A stretch of DNA of 64,000 nucleotides from Ampullaceana balthica (lineage: Eukaryota; Mollusca; Gastropoda; Lymnaeidae): positions 1,696,885 through 1,760,884 of the forward strand of contig CALYLW010000125.1 of NCBI GenBank assembly GCA_944989445.1. Direction: 5' to 3'. The notes below the pieces were generated by a model. That model had not been told where the DNA came from and searched no databases. It worked only from the letters and a program-made list of their open reading frames with translations. This document shows positions 44,922 to 55,524 of the stretch, one piece after another. Position numbers and translations under genes: made by a program. Positions within the stretch are counted from its first letter, which is position 1; every line of letters starts with the position of its first letter.

Positions 44922-45683
44922 CTAAATATAAGATAATAACAAACGTTAATTTTATCGTTGAACTAATTGTTTTTATTTGATCTCACTTGACAGAATATAT
45001 ATGTAGATATTACTTTAAGCATTTGTGTTGCATTGGAAAGAACACAACTTGTTTCTTTCACATTGACAGCCGGAAATATATTTGTGATATTATTCACTCC
45101 ACGAGGCAAGTAATGTTTACAAAATTATTTAGGGCCTCTAATAAGTGTGTCCTTTAATTCGGTAAAGTAGGGATGGAATCTTCATCAAGAAAACTGCTGC
45201 TCCACTTTCATTTAAGTTATCATCCATGTAGAGCATTATATTACTCTTATGTCCAAAACAATATCTATTATTCTGGAAATCTCTAAATGATAATCATACT
45301 CAGTTACCTAATAATTTTTCTGTAGCTAATTTAAAAGACTGAAATTGTAGAAAGGTACACACTTTAAAAGGAAATGTCTTTCCTTTAAACAAAAATTCGT
45401 TCAAAAGTAATCTTGTTTCATTAAAAAAATATTTTGCCATTAAGACACCGTGTAAATGATATTTCTAAAACGACAATATTTATTTAGACAAAAACAGCAA
45501 CAATGTTTATGAAGGAAAGATAATGATTATTGCAGTAACTTTAAGCCATTGTTATGTTATAGTGAAAACAAAGAGAACATCACTGGGTAGTTAGATTTGT
45601 ATTAAATTCAACAATGCAGTCTATTCATTGATATTTAACAACTCACTAGAAAAAATATATTTTAGCATTTTTATATATAAGTA
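44922..45683. other. First intron, left part, nothing recognised
   Basis: AT-rich intron sequence between the signal-peptide exon and SINE B. No gene or repeat partner seen. Confidence 0.5.
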
Positions 45684-45890
45684 TGCAACTGGATAGCGAA
45701 GTCAATAGTGCGTTCGCCTCACAAGCTGAGGGGCGGTGTGCTTGGGATCTAGCACACGTTAAAGCGACAATAAAAATGTTGATGAATGACCATTGCTAAA
45801 AAAGACTTCGGCTGCCAAGGTCTACCAAGCCCTGAGAAAATTCTTATGGAAACATTAGTACGACCTACGAGCACGAGGTTATGGGACACG
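45684..45890 (+). mobile_element. SINE family B (tRNA-Val-like head), copy 2
   Basis: AACTGGATAGCGAAGTCAAT, TTCGCCTCACAAGCTGAGG, then GATCTAGCACACGTTAAAGC and the tail TGCCAAGGTCTACCAAGCCC. Matches 31,205-31,430 but lacks about 20 bp near the middle of that copy. Confidence 0.6.
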
Positions 45891-46250
45891 AAATTTTAAA
45901 AAATATAAGTATACAAATATTAGCTAAAACAATTTAGTATAATTAATTTGTGCATACACTTTTGTCATGGTCAAGTCAGAAATAGTATTTAGTGAGTTAT
46001 TCACTCAATTAGATCATTATAGTCAAATTTCGTTTCTTTGAGATGGAGTCAAGTTTCTGAATCCACGATCAAAGTTTGCAACATAATTTTAATGCATTCT
46101 ACGAAATCTGATATTTCTTAAAATATAAAACATACAAAGTTTTTTGTATTACAGCGTAATTGTTTATAGCAAAGCCATTCATGAAAAATCATATTCTATT
46201 CTTATTTGTATGTGTCGTTATCTATTACAGATGCACCGTCTATATAAAAG
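45891..46250. other. First intron, nothing recognised
   Basis: AT-rich sequence between SINE B and an old retrotransposon end. Confidence 0.45.
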
Positions 46251-46870
46251 ATTTCGCTCTCTACGCTTATCTATGGTTTTTGTCTGGTCTAACATTTTTA
46301 TGAGAGTTTTAAATGTTGATTGTGTTTTAGTTTTCCTGGTTTTATCACACTATTCATTAAAAGCCCCAATTCCGGATGGGAAGAACGCGCATTTATATGT
46401 TTGTTATTGCATACCGAAAAATATTTTTTAACCCTATTTCTATTTCAGGGTTATTTTTAATTAAATATGGCGTGTATTTCAAAGTTAAAATTAGTTGACT
46501 CATATAGTAATACTAGTTTGCTCTTTAAAAGTGTTTCTATGTTTTCTTTCTTTGATGGATCCCTTGCAGAGGATGTATATTCTAGTACAGATTTCACAAA
46601 ATCTAGATATTATATTAGTTTTATTGTCTTCTTACATCTGTAAAAATTTCTCTTTGCAAAGCCTAAATGTTTGTTGTATTTTTTAATTATTTCATCGACA
46701 ATGCGATCTCATTTTAATTTCTCTTTTATTACTTCCCTACGAAATTAGCATCTTTAATTTTGATTAGTTGTTTTCCATGAATGAAAGTTTTTGCATTTGT
46801 TTGTTTCGTATTCTTTTTTGACACTTTTCTTGATGGAATTGTAAACTCCAATAAGCTTCTTGTTTTATTA
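46251..46870 (-). pseudogene. Old copy of retrotransposon family A 3' end
   Basis: Aligns to 50,975-51,620 in the same orientation: CTACGCTTATCTATGG, CCAATTCCGGATGGGAAGAA, GGATCCCTTGCAGAGGATGT. Many substitutions and a deletion of about 50-100 bp; the RT C-terminal frame is destroyed. The terminal GATAA repeats are lost. Confidence 0.8.
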
Positions 46871-47806
46871 ATTCATTGATGTCTTTTTGTAAAATTTTAT
46901 TTTGTAAAAAATAAATCACCCTAAATTTTCAATGAAAAATAAGTGAACGCCCACCCCATATTTAAATCGTTACATCTGTTAGCCAGAAACTGCCCATCGG
47001 AATGAAGCTCTAATAAGCCTAAATGACTGATGCATTAATGAGTCAAATAAACAAAACATGGAATCTTGGCAAAGACTCGCAAAAATTGAGGCATAAACAT
47101 ACACCTCTCGGTCAAGACTTTGCACGACGATGTACATGCACATCTCGGTCGGAAATAGCTAGTACTGTCTTTTACATTTCACGTAACGACTGAAACAAAC
47201 ATATGGTGTGTTATACAATGTACACGAGCACATGCATGAGCACGATTATTTAAAATTGAATGAACACGCGTACTATCAATTTGTTTGTCATTTCTGAGAC
47301 TGAAAACCACATGATATAATGTTACTATTTTTAAACATTGATTTGTGCACATAAATATAAAAAGTATCAATACACTTAAAAAATAAAAAAAATAAGGTAA
47401 AACATACTTGTAAACAAGCATTTGTCTTAGTAAAGTTCACATCAAAATTAAATTAGAATAAAGCAATATCTGTTAAGATACATTATAATTAGATATTTAA
47501 AATAAATATTAGTTATGTATTAATTTTTTTTATAAAATTGGTTTAAATTAATGCCCCTTAAATTTCTATTAATAGATAAAAGGGCAATGCTTATATTAGT
47601 GTTTGACTGAGCTCAGAAATGCAAGGTATGCAGGAAAAAATTTACAAGTATTTATAAGCCATAACAAAGTAAACATTAAAGATAAAATACATTTTAGCAG
47701 TAAATGAGACGTTATATTTACATTACACCTTTAAGGTCATTGAAACTCAAATTGTTAATAAATAAACTAGCACACTAATGAAAGTCCACAAAACACAAAC
47801 ACTTAC
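46871..47806. other. First intron, right part, nothing recognised
   Basis: AT-rich intron sequence up to the donor of the 5' UTR exon. Confidence 0.45.
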
Positions 47807-47858
47807 ATTTTGGAGACTTTTGCAGTCAACACAGCGCCAAGATGGAGGAGATGGTTTG
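47807..47858 (-). other. Putative 5' UTR exon of the secreted peptide gene
   Basis: On minus, TTGACTGCAAAAGTCTCCAA ends in AAAT|GTAAGT, a consensus donor whose last exonic base is 47,807. It has no ATG in a long frame, as expected for a leader exon. The right boundary is set only by distance from the TATA-like box and could differ by tens of bases. Confidence 0.4.
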
Positions 47859-47882
47859 TAATGTTTGTGAATTTGTACCCCG

Positions 47883-47893
47883 TAATATATAGG
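47883..47893 (-). promoter_or_regulatory. TATA-like box upstream of the 5' UTR exon
   Basis: Minus-strand CTATATATTA about 30 bp before the assumed transcription start. AT-rich background makes chance occurrence likely, so support comes mainly from position. Confidence 0.3.
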
Positions 47894-48190
47894 AAATTAT
47901 TTGAACACATGTCACGGGTATTGTTAGGGTAAATTAATGCTTCTTAATAATTAAAGCGAACGAGTTTGCGATCTGCTTCAAGTCCGAATAAAGGCACTTA
48001 AAACGAAAAGCAATAAACAGTACTAAATGCGCACCACAGATGCAAAGGCAAACGTTCAGATAGAAAGTCCCATCACGTAAGAATGTTTGGTCCTTGTCAG
48101 GAATAACTCCGTAGGAATTTTCAATTAACATTTTGAACTACTCTATTAACTATTAGAACTGCAACGAAGACCGGCTAACTATCATCTAAA
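47894..48190. other. Upstream region of the peptide gene
   Basis: Presumed promoter-proximal sequence. No clear regulatory cluster was identified. Confidence 0.35.
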
Positions 48191-49600
48191 CCAAGAGTGG
48201 GTAAATTTTTTTCTACGCAGGTCCACTTTGACAACTATATTGTTATAGGGGGCCGCAAATATATATTCTGTCAACTTCATTTTACAATTTACAATGTATA
48301 AAAAATATAAAATTAATGATAATATTTTAATTATTTGAATAATTTTTCAATAAAAGTTTCTTTTTACCTGTCATAATAACTGCTATGAAGAAGAAGGATC
48401 ATAAATTACAGATAAGCTAACCGCATAGTACAATAATAATTTATGAGAAGTATGTAGCTGACCACAATTTAGAATAACGTTCTTGACCTGTAGAACCAGT
48501 TTACTTGTGATTCGCATGACTATTTTCAAATTGCACTCAGTCATCATCGGTATGTTTTATACTTGTTCATTTTCAAACAAGAAAAAGCTTGCACATAGAT
48601 GCATGTGAACTCACTGGTGACAAAAGGTTGACAGCAAAATTTTTAATGTGTGAAAATTCCGCTGCTGTCAAACATAAAAAAAACCAAGAAGAAGAGCTAA
48701 CTTGAACTCGTCCTTGTAGGAAGCAGCTCTAATTGTATAACTTCTGGGGCTGAATAAGCTTCTGCACTAAACGGCAAACTGGGGATATTGAAGAGTGATT
48801 CAAGGTTCTTGAAGTCTTAGAACCTCCTTTCAAATTCCATAGCCAAGGCATCCAACTGAGCCTTGCTATTCTGAACCATGTCATCGGAAATAATTTTTGT
48901 TTCAGCAAAGGGAAATGGCAAAATCTGTTTTCATCTGCTTGCCAGGAGAGCAGGGAGGTTTTCGCCTGAAATAATATAACATGCACATATATTTCATGTA
49001 CAAACTTACTTTCTTCCTGAAGTTTAACATACACTTTATTCAACTCTTCCGTAATGTCAATGGCAAACATAAATTATGCCTTCCACTCTTCTTTAACAAT
49101 GGTAGTAACAAAAACAAACAAGACCCTTAACACCAGGAATTATTTTTTTCTTCCTTGAGATCCCACATTCGCCTTAATATCTTCCCCAGGCTGAGCCAGT
49201 CTGCTTAGGTAGATGATATAATAGTTATTTTCCAAATCTTCAAGCAGCGCCTTGAACTGCCTTTGGTTAAGTGCCCTGTCTCTTATAAGGTTTATCACTC
49301 GGAAAACTTGGTCAATAAAATGCTTGATATTAAACGCAGCTTGACACATACTTTTCTGATGGATGACATAGTGGAGAGGTAAGAATAAATGGTTTATATG
49401 TTCATCTTTAATTCTCCTTCTCATTAACTTTACTAGACCTACATTTTTTCCAGTCAAAGCATGCACTTCATCGGTTGTTACACTTGCCATCTTATTCCAT
49501 ACCAACCCAGTTCTTTTAACAGTTATTACCAGCTCTGAATAAATAATGTCTGTAGTTGTGTTTTTGAGTAGCTCAACACTAAATAATTAATTCTTTGTTA
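48191..49600 (-). pseudogene. ZBED/GTF2IRD2-like hAT transposase remnant
   Basis: On minus: MASVTTDEVHALTGKNVGLV, LPLHYVIHQKSMCQAAFNIK, VINLIRDRALNQRQFKALLE (49,140-49,505), then FAIDITEELNKVYVKLQEES and VHEIYVHV (48,729-49,070). These match the order in ZBED5/GTF2IRD2-type proteins (HC.IHQ.alc, NFIrsraLnhRqF, LTeHLNeLNxKLQG). At 48,191-48,260 GTGGGTAAATTTTTTTCTAC resembles a hAT terminus, giving a probable 3' end of the element. Frames are interrupted. The sense of the whole is an extinct cut-and-paste transposon. Confidence 0.75.
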
Positions 49601-50911
49601 AGTTTGAAATGAGTGTTTAGTCCCCATATAAATACCAAAAATTTGCTGTGTCCTGTACATCGTCAATTTCATATAACGCAAGAAAACCACAAAATATCTT
49701 TGATTACAACCTAAATTTTGAGCATCAAACTGTCACTTATTTTTTCAACATGCCTGACTACAGTTCTACAATTTTTCTAGATACAAAATGCTGTCAATTT
49801 TGTTTTCTATTATGTACACATAAAGCTTCTGACAAGCATTCCTTGATGAACTCGCTGTTAGGAAAATGCTTGTTCCATTTTACGTTCTTGTTGCTTCGTT
49901 TGCAGCATCTTGAATTATTAAAGACTGTTTTTTAAAAGTTTGCTGCTTTTTAAAATTATTAACTCCTGGCCTTTCCCTTTTCCCTCTTTGTTCGTTAAAT
50001 TGTGCCTCATATGCAAATGTTTTGTTTGGTAGTGTCATTTTACTAGTCTTATATTAGCTTGCTTTGTAAGTTTAATCGGAGTACTCCTAATGGGACTATT
50101 TTTAATATCACAATGTTGAACCCCTTCCTGTTATCCAATCATTCTGAAAATGTGCACACATGTTCATTTTCGGTGATAGTATTTTTGTGAATTTTTGCGG
50201 AATTTTTCCATGTCTAGATTTAATTTAATTGAATATTTACTAGTCTTATATTGCTTTGTAAGTTTAATCGGACCATCCGAACCTCCGAACCGACTATTTG
50301 TTTATAATTATTTCACGTGACAGTTCAGTTGAAGCCGACCATCGATGTTCACACCCCCTTTGAGTCCCTGCTCCCGTTTTTAAAACCAGGGGAGATAATT
50401 CTGTTTCAGTCAGTAAATGTCCCGTTTAAACATAATCACTACTTTTAGTTAAGTTATGCAAAGTTATGCAAGTTATGCTTGCTAAGTTATGCAAAGACAT
50501 TCACCTGAGCACCTTAGTCTTATAGTCATGGCGAACAACGAGATTATCGATTTCACCTACGATTTAACGCCCCTGTCTCATTTTAAATTTTTACGTTTTC
50601 ATAGAATTTAAAATAAAGGTCTATTCTGACTGTAAATTTCAAATATTAAATTTATTGTCTACCTTTTGTGCATTTCTAATATGACTAGTTTTTAAAAAGT
50701 GTTTTTTATATATTTTTATTAAGTTGTATTCCCTAAGACGATCACGCATACACTCAAAATCATTTTCCTTGAGGGTAAATGTGTTGACCGTACATTAAGC
50801 GGATCTTTTGATAAGATCTTCGCGTCAAACAGCTACAGGAAATATTTAGCAATCAGAATGTTGATATTTTCTCCGCTTCTGCGGACACAGCCTTGGCTTT
50901 CAACACTGACT
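49601..50911. other. Non-coding sequence, mostly unassigned
   Basis: A 95-codon plus frame (49,648-49,935) has no recognised domain. Around 50,400-50,460 there is a trace of the 42.6-43.6 kb unit (CATAATCACTACTTTTAGTT). Nothing else recognised. Confidence 0.4.
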
Positions 50912-51660
50912 ATCTTATCTTATCTTATCTGTTTACAGACGCTCCTTCTATACAGAAGATTATTGCGTCCTACGCTTATCTATGGTTTGTGTTTAGTCCT
51001 GCATTTTTATTAGAGATTTAAATGTTGATAAAGTGTTGGTTTTCCTGGATTCTTCAGGCAACCCATTCCACGCCCTAATTCCGGACGGGAAGAAGGAAAA
51101 CTTGTATGTGTTTGTTCTTGCATACGGAATAAGAAAGGTGTTTTTATCCTTATGTCTATCTGAGGGTTGTATTAAGTTATCTTTGTGTTGTATTTCTAAA
51201 TTAGAATTAATTGCTTTATGTATGATTACTACTTTGCTCTTGGTTCTTCTATCCTCTAGTGTTTCAAGGTTTAATGATTTAACTAATGGTGTTACTCTTG
51301 TCAGTTTCGAATATTCTCCAGTAATGAATCTGGCAGCTCTTTTTTGAATTTGTTCTAGTTTATCAATGTTTTCTTTGGTGGATGGGTCCCATACAGAAGA
51401 TGCATATTCTAGTGCAGGTCTCACCAAAGTGAGGTAGCATTTTAGTTTTATATCTCTATTACATTTGTTAAAGTTCCTTTTTATAAAGCCTAAGGTTTTG
51501 TTTGATTTTTTAATAACTTCATTGACATGGGGATTCCATGATAGTTTCTCATTTATTAAGACTCCTAAGTATTTTGCATCTTTAGTTTGGGTCAGTTCTT
51601 TTCCATGAATGTAATATTTTGAATTTATTTGTCCATAGAAAATAATATTCGGCAACATAA
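50912..51660 (-). pseudogene. Retrotransposon family A, 5'-truncated, intact C-terminal frame
   Basis: The minus frame 50,993-51,658 runs 221 codons without a stop: GKELTQTKDAKYLGVLINEK, RPALEYASSVWDP, IQKRAARFITGEYS and FFPSGIRAWNGLPEE. It is the RT connector and C-terminal region, downstream of the catalytic box, which is missing. The tail, at left, is (TATCT)n preceded on minus by AGAAGGAGCGTCTGTAAACA. The near identity to 33,795-34,452 suggests recent activity of the family. Confidence 0.88.
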
Positions 51661-51833
51661 TTTTTTTTAGCTAAGCTGAATTATGATTTTGGAGAGATAA
51701 TTGTTAAAACTGGTTTCTGATACAAATCTTATAAGCATCTGAAGCATGAAATGTTCTAAGAAGAAATTTGTGGAAATAGTAGCGATGCGTTTAGTAGAAT
51801 TACGCTAACTTTATTAAGATCAAAGCACTAGAA

Positions 51834-52872
51834 CAGTGGTTCCCAACCTATTGGTCGTTACCCCGAGGGGTTTAGAGGATCGCCAACTGTCGACTAAAAT
51901 AAATTACTACAATGCAAATTCGCTCATCTGATCTCATACTCTTGCAAAGAAATTGATTTCACACTAATCCCAAATATAGAAATTGTAAGATAGTTTGTAT
52001 AAATAGCTATAAGTATAGTATTTCAAAATATGTTCAACAGTTAGCTGCCAAAACAATATTCAATAAGTGACTGTCACGTGCTCTTCAAAGTATCCTTTGC
52101 GATTAGTTATTATCTGTACAAGATGCCCCGACGCATACTAATCAACGGGGCAGCATTTATGCAAGCGCCATATGAATTCGCATTGGAAATAGTAGAGCCA
52201 AAAGAAAAAGTAAAGAAAGATTCACACAAAAATGGAGAAAACTCATCACAACCTGAATGTTGAAGATGATGAATTTAATTTCGTATTTCCAGTGCAGTAG
52301 AGATTCTTCGAATATCTTTGTTTAAAAATACTATTCAGCGGCGTATATCAGAAATGTCCGTAGACATAAAGGGCAGAATTTGAATGAAATCCTAATTCAC
52401 CATTGTTTTCTTTTCAAGTTGATGAATAAACAGACGTAAGCTGGGGTGCTAAGCTGCTTTTGTTAGTGAAATATATTCATTCAGGTAAGATTAAATAAGC
52501 GTTGCTCATTTGTAGTGGACTTAAAACTGCTACACAAAATGAAGATATGGAAAAGATAAATACGTTTTTGAGAATGGGGAATTAAAGTGGGAAAACGTCT
52601 GTGGGGTTTATGGGATGGTGCGTGATCGATGTTTGAGTTAAAATTAGGTTTTCAGAATAAAGTAAAAAAAACTAGCTCCCCAAGGAAGGTGAATTCACTG
52701 CATGATTAACAGGAATGTCCTTGCCTGTAAGACTCTTCCAACTCCTCTGCAAGAGGTTATTAAATCTCTGATAAAAATGTTAACTTACATCAAGAAAAGG
52801 AGCTCTTAATACTCGTATGTATAAAGGATTGTGCAAAGACATGGATTCTCATCAAGAGGTTCTTCTCTGCTT
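51834..52872 (+). pseudogene. ZBED-like hAT 5' part, interrupted by a Helitron
   Basis: Begins with the terminus CAGTGGTTCCCAACCTATTG. Downstream, three-frame reading shows KLLLLVKYIHSGKIK, LLICSGLKTATQNEDM, INTFLRMGN, KLGFQNKVKK and KTLPTPLQEVIKSLIKM, matching the order in ZBED5-type transposases (LLICSGLETTTKGEDIF... KTLPxxLQEVI). It stops at about 52,872 within LCKDMDSHQEVLL, where helicase sequence starts. Many stops. Confidence 0.75.
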
Positions 52873-54058
52873 GCAGGTGGTCGAACAGCACATTCGGCCT
52901 TCAAGTTGCCCCTTGACTTGGCCAGATCAGACAGTGCCACATGCAATATTTCCAAGGGCACAGGACAGGGATATGTTCTCAAAACCTGCAAGTTAATTGT
53001 CTGGGACGAGGCTACCATGAGTCACATAAATGCTTTCCATGCTCTTGACAAGACATTACAGGATTTGCGAGGCAACTCTGCAATAATGGGTGGAGTAACT
53101 GTTGTGCTTGCTGGTGATTTTAGACAAACACTTCCCATTATCACACGTGGCACACCAGCAGATCAGATCAATGCGTGTTTGAAAAATTCGTATCTATGGC
53201 ACCATATCAAAAAATTCAGTCTAATTACAAACATGCGGTCACACATTCAGGGTGATTTGTCTGCAGGACAATTTGCAAACAAGTTGCTCCAGATTGGAGA
53301 TGGTACTGTTCCTGAAGATCTTTTCAACAGGCCTCATCATTATGCCATGTGGTCAAATTGTCAACTCTCCTGACGAACTTCTGTCCAAGGTGTAACCTAA
53401 CATACAACAAAACTTCAAGAATCAGGACTGGCTTTCTCATAGAGCAATTCTGGCAAGCAGAAATGATGTGGTTGAAAAGCTCAATGTCACCATTCATAAG
53501 CACCTTCCAGGGCAAGAATATGCCTACAAGTCCATAGACTGCATACTTAATGATAATGAAGCAGTACAATATTCCATTGAGTTCTTGAATTCCATCCAGA
53601 CCCCTGATTTGCAAGCCCACAACCTGATTCTGAAAGTTGGTGCTCCAATAATGCTGATCCGCAATATCGATGCACCCAGGTTGTGCAATGGCACAAGATT
53701 AATTGTGAAAAAGCTGAGGCAACATGTTATTCAAGCCACAGTACTCACAGGGTGTGCTAAGGGTGAGGATGTGTTCATTCCAAGAATACCTATCATTCCC
53801 TCAGACAACACCATACAATTCAAGAGAATACAGTTCCCTTCGAAACTATGCTTTGCCATGACAATCAACAAGTCACAGGGCCAGTCTCTTGGGATTGCTG
53901 GTATAGACTTGCAGACACCATGCTTTTCTCATGGACAGTTGTATGTGGCCTGCTCCAGAGTTGCAAAGAGGAAAATCTCTTTGTACACACTCCAAATGGA
54001 ACGGCCAAAAATGTTGTCTATCACAAGCTGCAGTCATGCCTATGCGCCGAAGTGGTAG
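52873..54058 (+). pseudogene. Helitron 3 helicase C-terminal part (divergent lineage)
   Basis: Reads AGGRTAHSAFKLPLDLARSD, then KLIVWDEATMSHINAFHALD (Walker B), VVLAGDFRQTLPIITRGTPA, WHHIKKFSLITNMR and, after a frameshift near 53,340-53,400, LCNGTRLIVKKLRQHV and FAMTINKSQGQSLGIAGIDL with GQLYVACSRV (motif VI). Walker A and the whole Rep half are absent. Residues differ from Helitrons 1 and 2 throughout (AGDFRQ not GGDFRQ, MSHINAF), so it is a separate PIF1-like Helitron lineage. It is truncated at its 5' side exactly where the hAT gene is broken. Confidence 0.85.
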
Positions 54059-54284
54059 CGGGTCATAGTAAGGCAATTCCACCCCTCCTTGTGAGGTCAA
54101 CTTAGTGGGAGGCATCCTCGACTTTCTGTCTTAGATGCCCAGGTGGCCGCTTCAGAAGCGACCGCTCCGGAGGGGGGTTTCCCAGCTGTCAACGTCCTTT
54201 TCTGGGGGAGGGGGCCAGATAGCTGGGAAGGTCTTCCAGGAAGATCCATGAAGAGCACTAGGCTTCTGATTTTCTTCCACATGT
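54059..54284. other. Probable 3' region of Helitron 3
   Basis: GC-rich compared with its surroundings, with GCCGCTTCAGAAGCGACC, an imperfect hairpin, and several G-runs. No CTAG terminus was chosen. Confidence 0.35.
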
Positions 54285-54292
54285 AGGATCAT

Positions 54293-54303
54293 ATATAAAT
54301 ATA

Positions 54304-54363
<60 letters not shown>
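54293..54363. repeat. (TA)n microsatellite at a Helitron 5' end
   Basis: About 70 bp of TA repeats directly before the leader AATATAAATCTAAGTATG of the next Helitron, as at 27,219-27,311. Confidence 0.9.
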
Positions 54364-54367
<4 letters not shown>

Positions 54368-55524
54368 TAAATCTAAGTATGTTTGTTTGTCCTTTATAGA
54401 TGACTAAACCATTCATCCGATCACCATGAAACTTAAGGACATTGTCGAGTTTGCTTCCGGAATGGTTTGTTTACAAAAAAAAAGGTGAACATTAGCCGAA
54501 AATGTTTTTTTTTCTTATATGAGCTATATAAAAATTAGTTTAAGCGTCAACTACTTGGAAAATGAATGGTTCTTTACCAAACTTGATACATACAAAGTTG
54601 ATAGCCCATATTAAAGTACCATGTGGCATTGAACTCCAAATTTCAATTCCTTCGGAGCCGTGGTGCCCATATCTTTTTTCCGCAAATATTAAAGACGTTA
54701 TTACCATTATCATTTTACTCAATCTTAAATATAAACAATATCGGTAATATATATCTATTATGATAAAGATTGGGGACGCGGTGGTCGAGTGGCAGCGCAC
54801 TGGACTGTCGTACCGATGGTCACGGGTTCGAATCCGTGTGAAGGCAAGGGTTTGTTCCCGGGGCCTAGGGCGTCCCTGAGTCACCCCGCTCCGAATGGGT
54901 ACCTAACTACATGTAGTTAGGCGGCTGGGTAATGCGTGGAACCCACAAAGCAGTGGCCTGTGATTGCTGCATCACTTGCCAACAGATCATCTGTCATGGT
55001 CTGTGGACGCAACTATCTTCTGCATAGAAGGAGCGTCTGTATAGATAAGATAAGATTGAAATAAACAGGTATTTTAAAGTTAATTTGTTGTACTGATTGG
55101 GCCCAAGGGGCCCTTAATATCGTTTTTGTTTATATATGCAATATAACATTGTTTAAGCGTTAACAACTGGGCAAATAAGTGTATCTTGACCAAACTTGGT
55201 GTATAATAACTTGATAGTCAATATTAAAATACTATAAAGCTTAATAAGTATATATAACTCATATTAAAGAAAAGACAGTTTGGATCCCATGCCAGTAATT
55301 ACACGTAATTGTAACAGAAAATTTTCCATTTTCATATGCAAAAGTGTACCCAAATATTTCCTTACGATGAAAGGTGTGTTAAGGTTTAAAGGACTATCAG
55401 AGATACATTCATTTTTAACCATATATTTATACAGATGACACTATGTACATTAAACATTATCTTAACGATGTCCTTGAATTTCATTTCTTTGGAAATCGTT
55501 GCAACTCGTGAACGGGTATGCTAG
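54364..55524 (+). mobile_element. Non-autonomous Helitron (CCATTCATCC family), with SINE A inside
   Basis: Leader TTTGTCCTTTATAGATGACT and AAACCATTCATCCGATCACC; internal blocks GGAAAATGAATGGTTCTTTA and CAAACTTGNTNTATAA; 3' end GTGAACGGGTATGCTAG (CTAG 55,521-55,524). It is followed at once by the TC start of another copy. Confidence 0.75.
54772..55054 (+). mobile_element. SINE family A, copy 3
   Basis: A box TGGTCGAGTGG at 54,782-54,792, B box GGTTCGAATCC at 54,825-54,835, tail ATCTTCTGCATAGAAGGAGC with GTCTGTATAGATAAGATAAG. Flanks AAGATT occur before 54,772 and at the tail end, a likely short target duplication. About 95 percent alike to copy 2 by eye. Confidence 0.92.

Larger units (their letters stand above)
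1064..47858 (-). other. Span of secreted cysteine-rich peptide gene (3'-incomplete)
   Basis: Four minus-strand exons form a consistent model: 5' UTR (about 47,807-47,858), signal peptide (44,848-44,921), propeptide (5,839-5,914) and cysteine-rich region (1,064-1,126). Each has a consensus acceptor and GT donor where expected. The phases chain correctly: the signal exon leaves one base over, the propeptide exon supplies two and is open only in that frame, then leaves two bases over, and the next exon supplies one to open the cysteine-rich frame. Introns are about 2.9, 39 and 4.7 kb and packed with transposons. Signal, acidic spacer with basic end and cysteine core is the layout of secreted knottin-like, antimicrobial-like or conopeptide-like precursors. 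Function is unknown. Joining exons across 39 kb is inference and needs a transcript. Confidence 0.6.

Noticed and set aside
54772..54850. tRNA gene
   Set aside because: A and B boxes are present but the cloverleaf is incomplete, followed by a SINE body and LINE-like tail, and repeated at two other loci.
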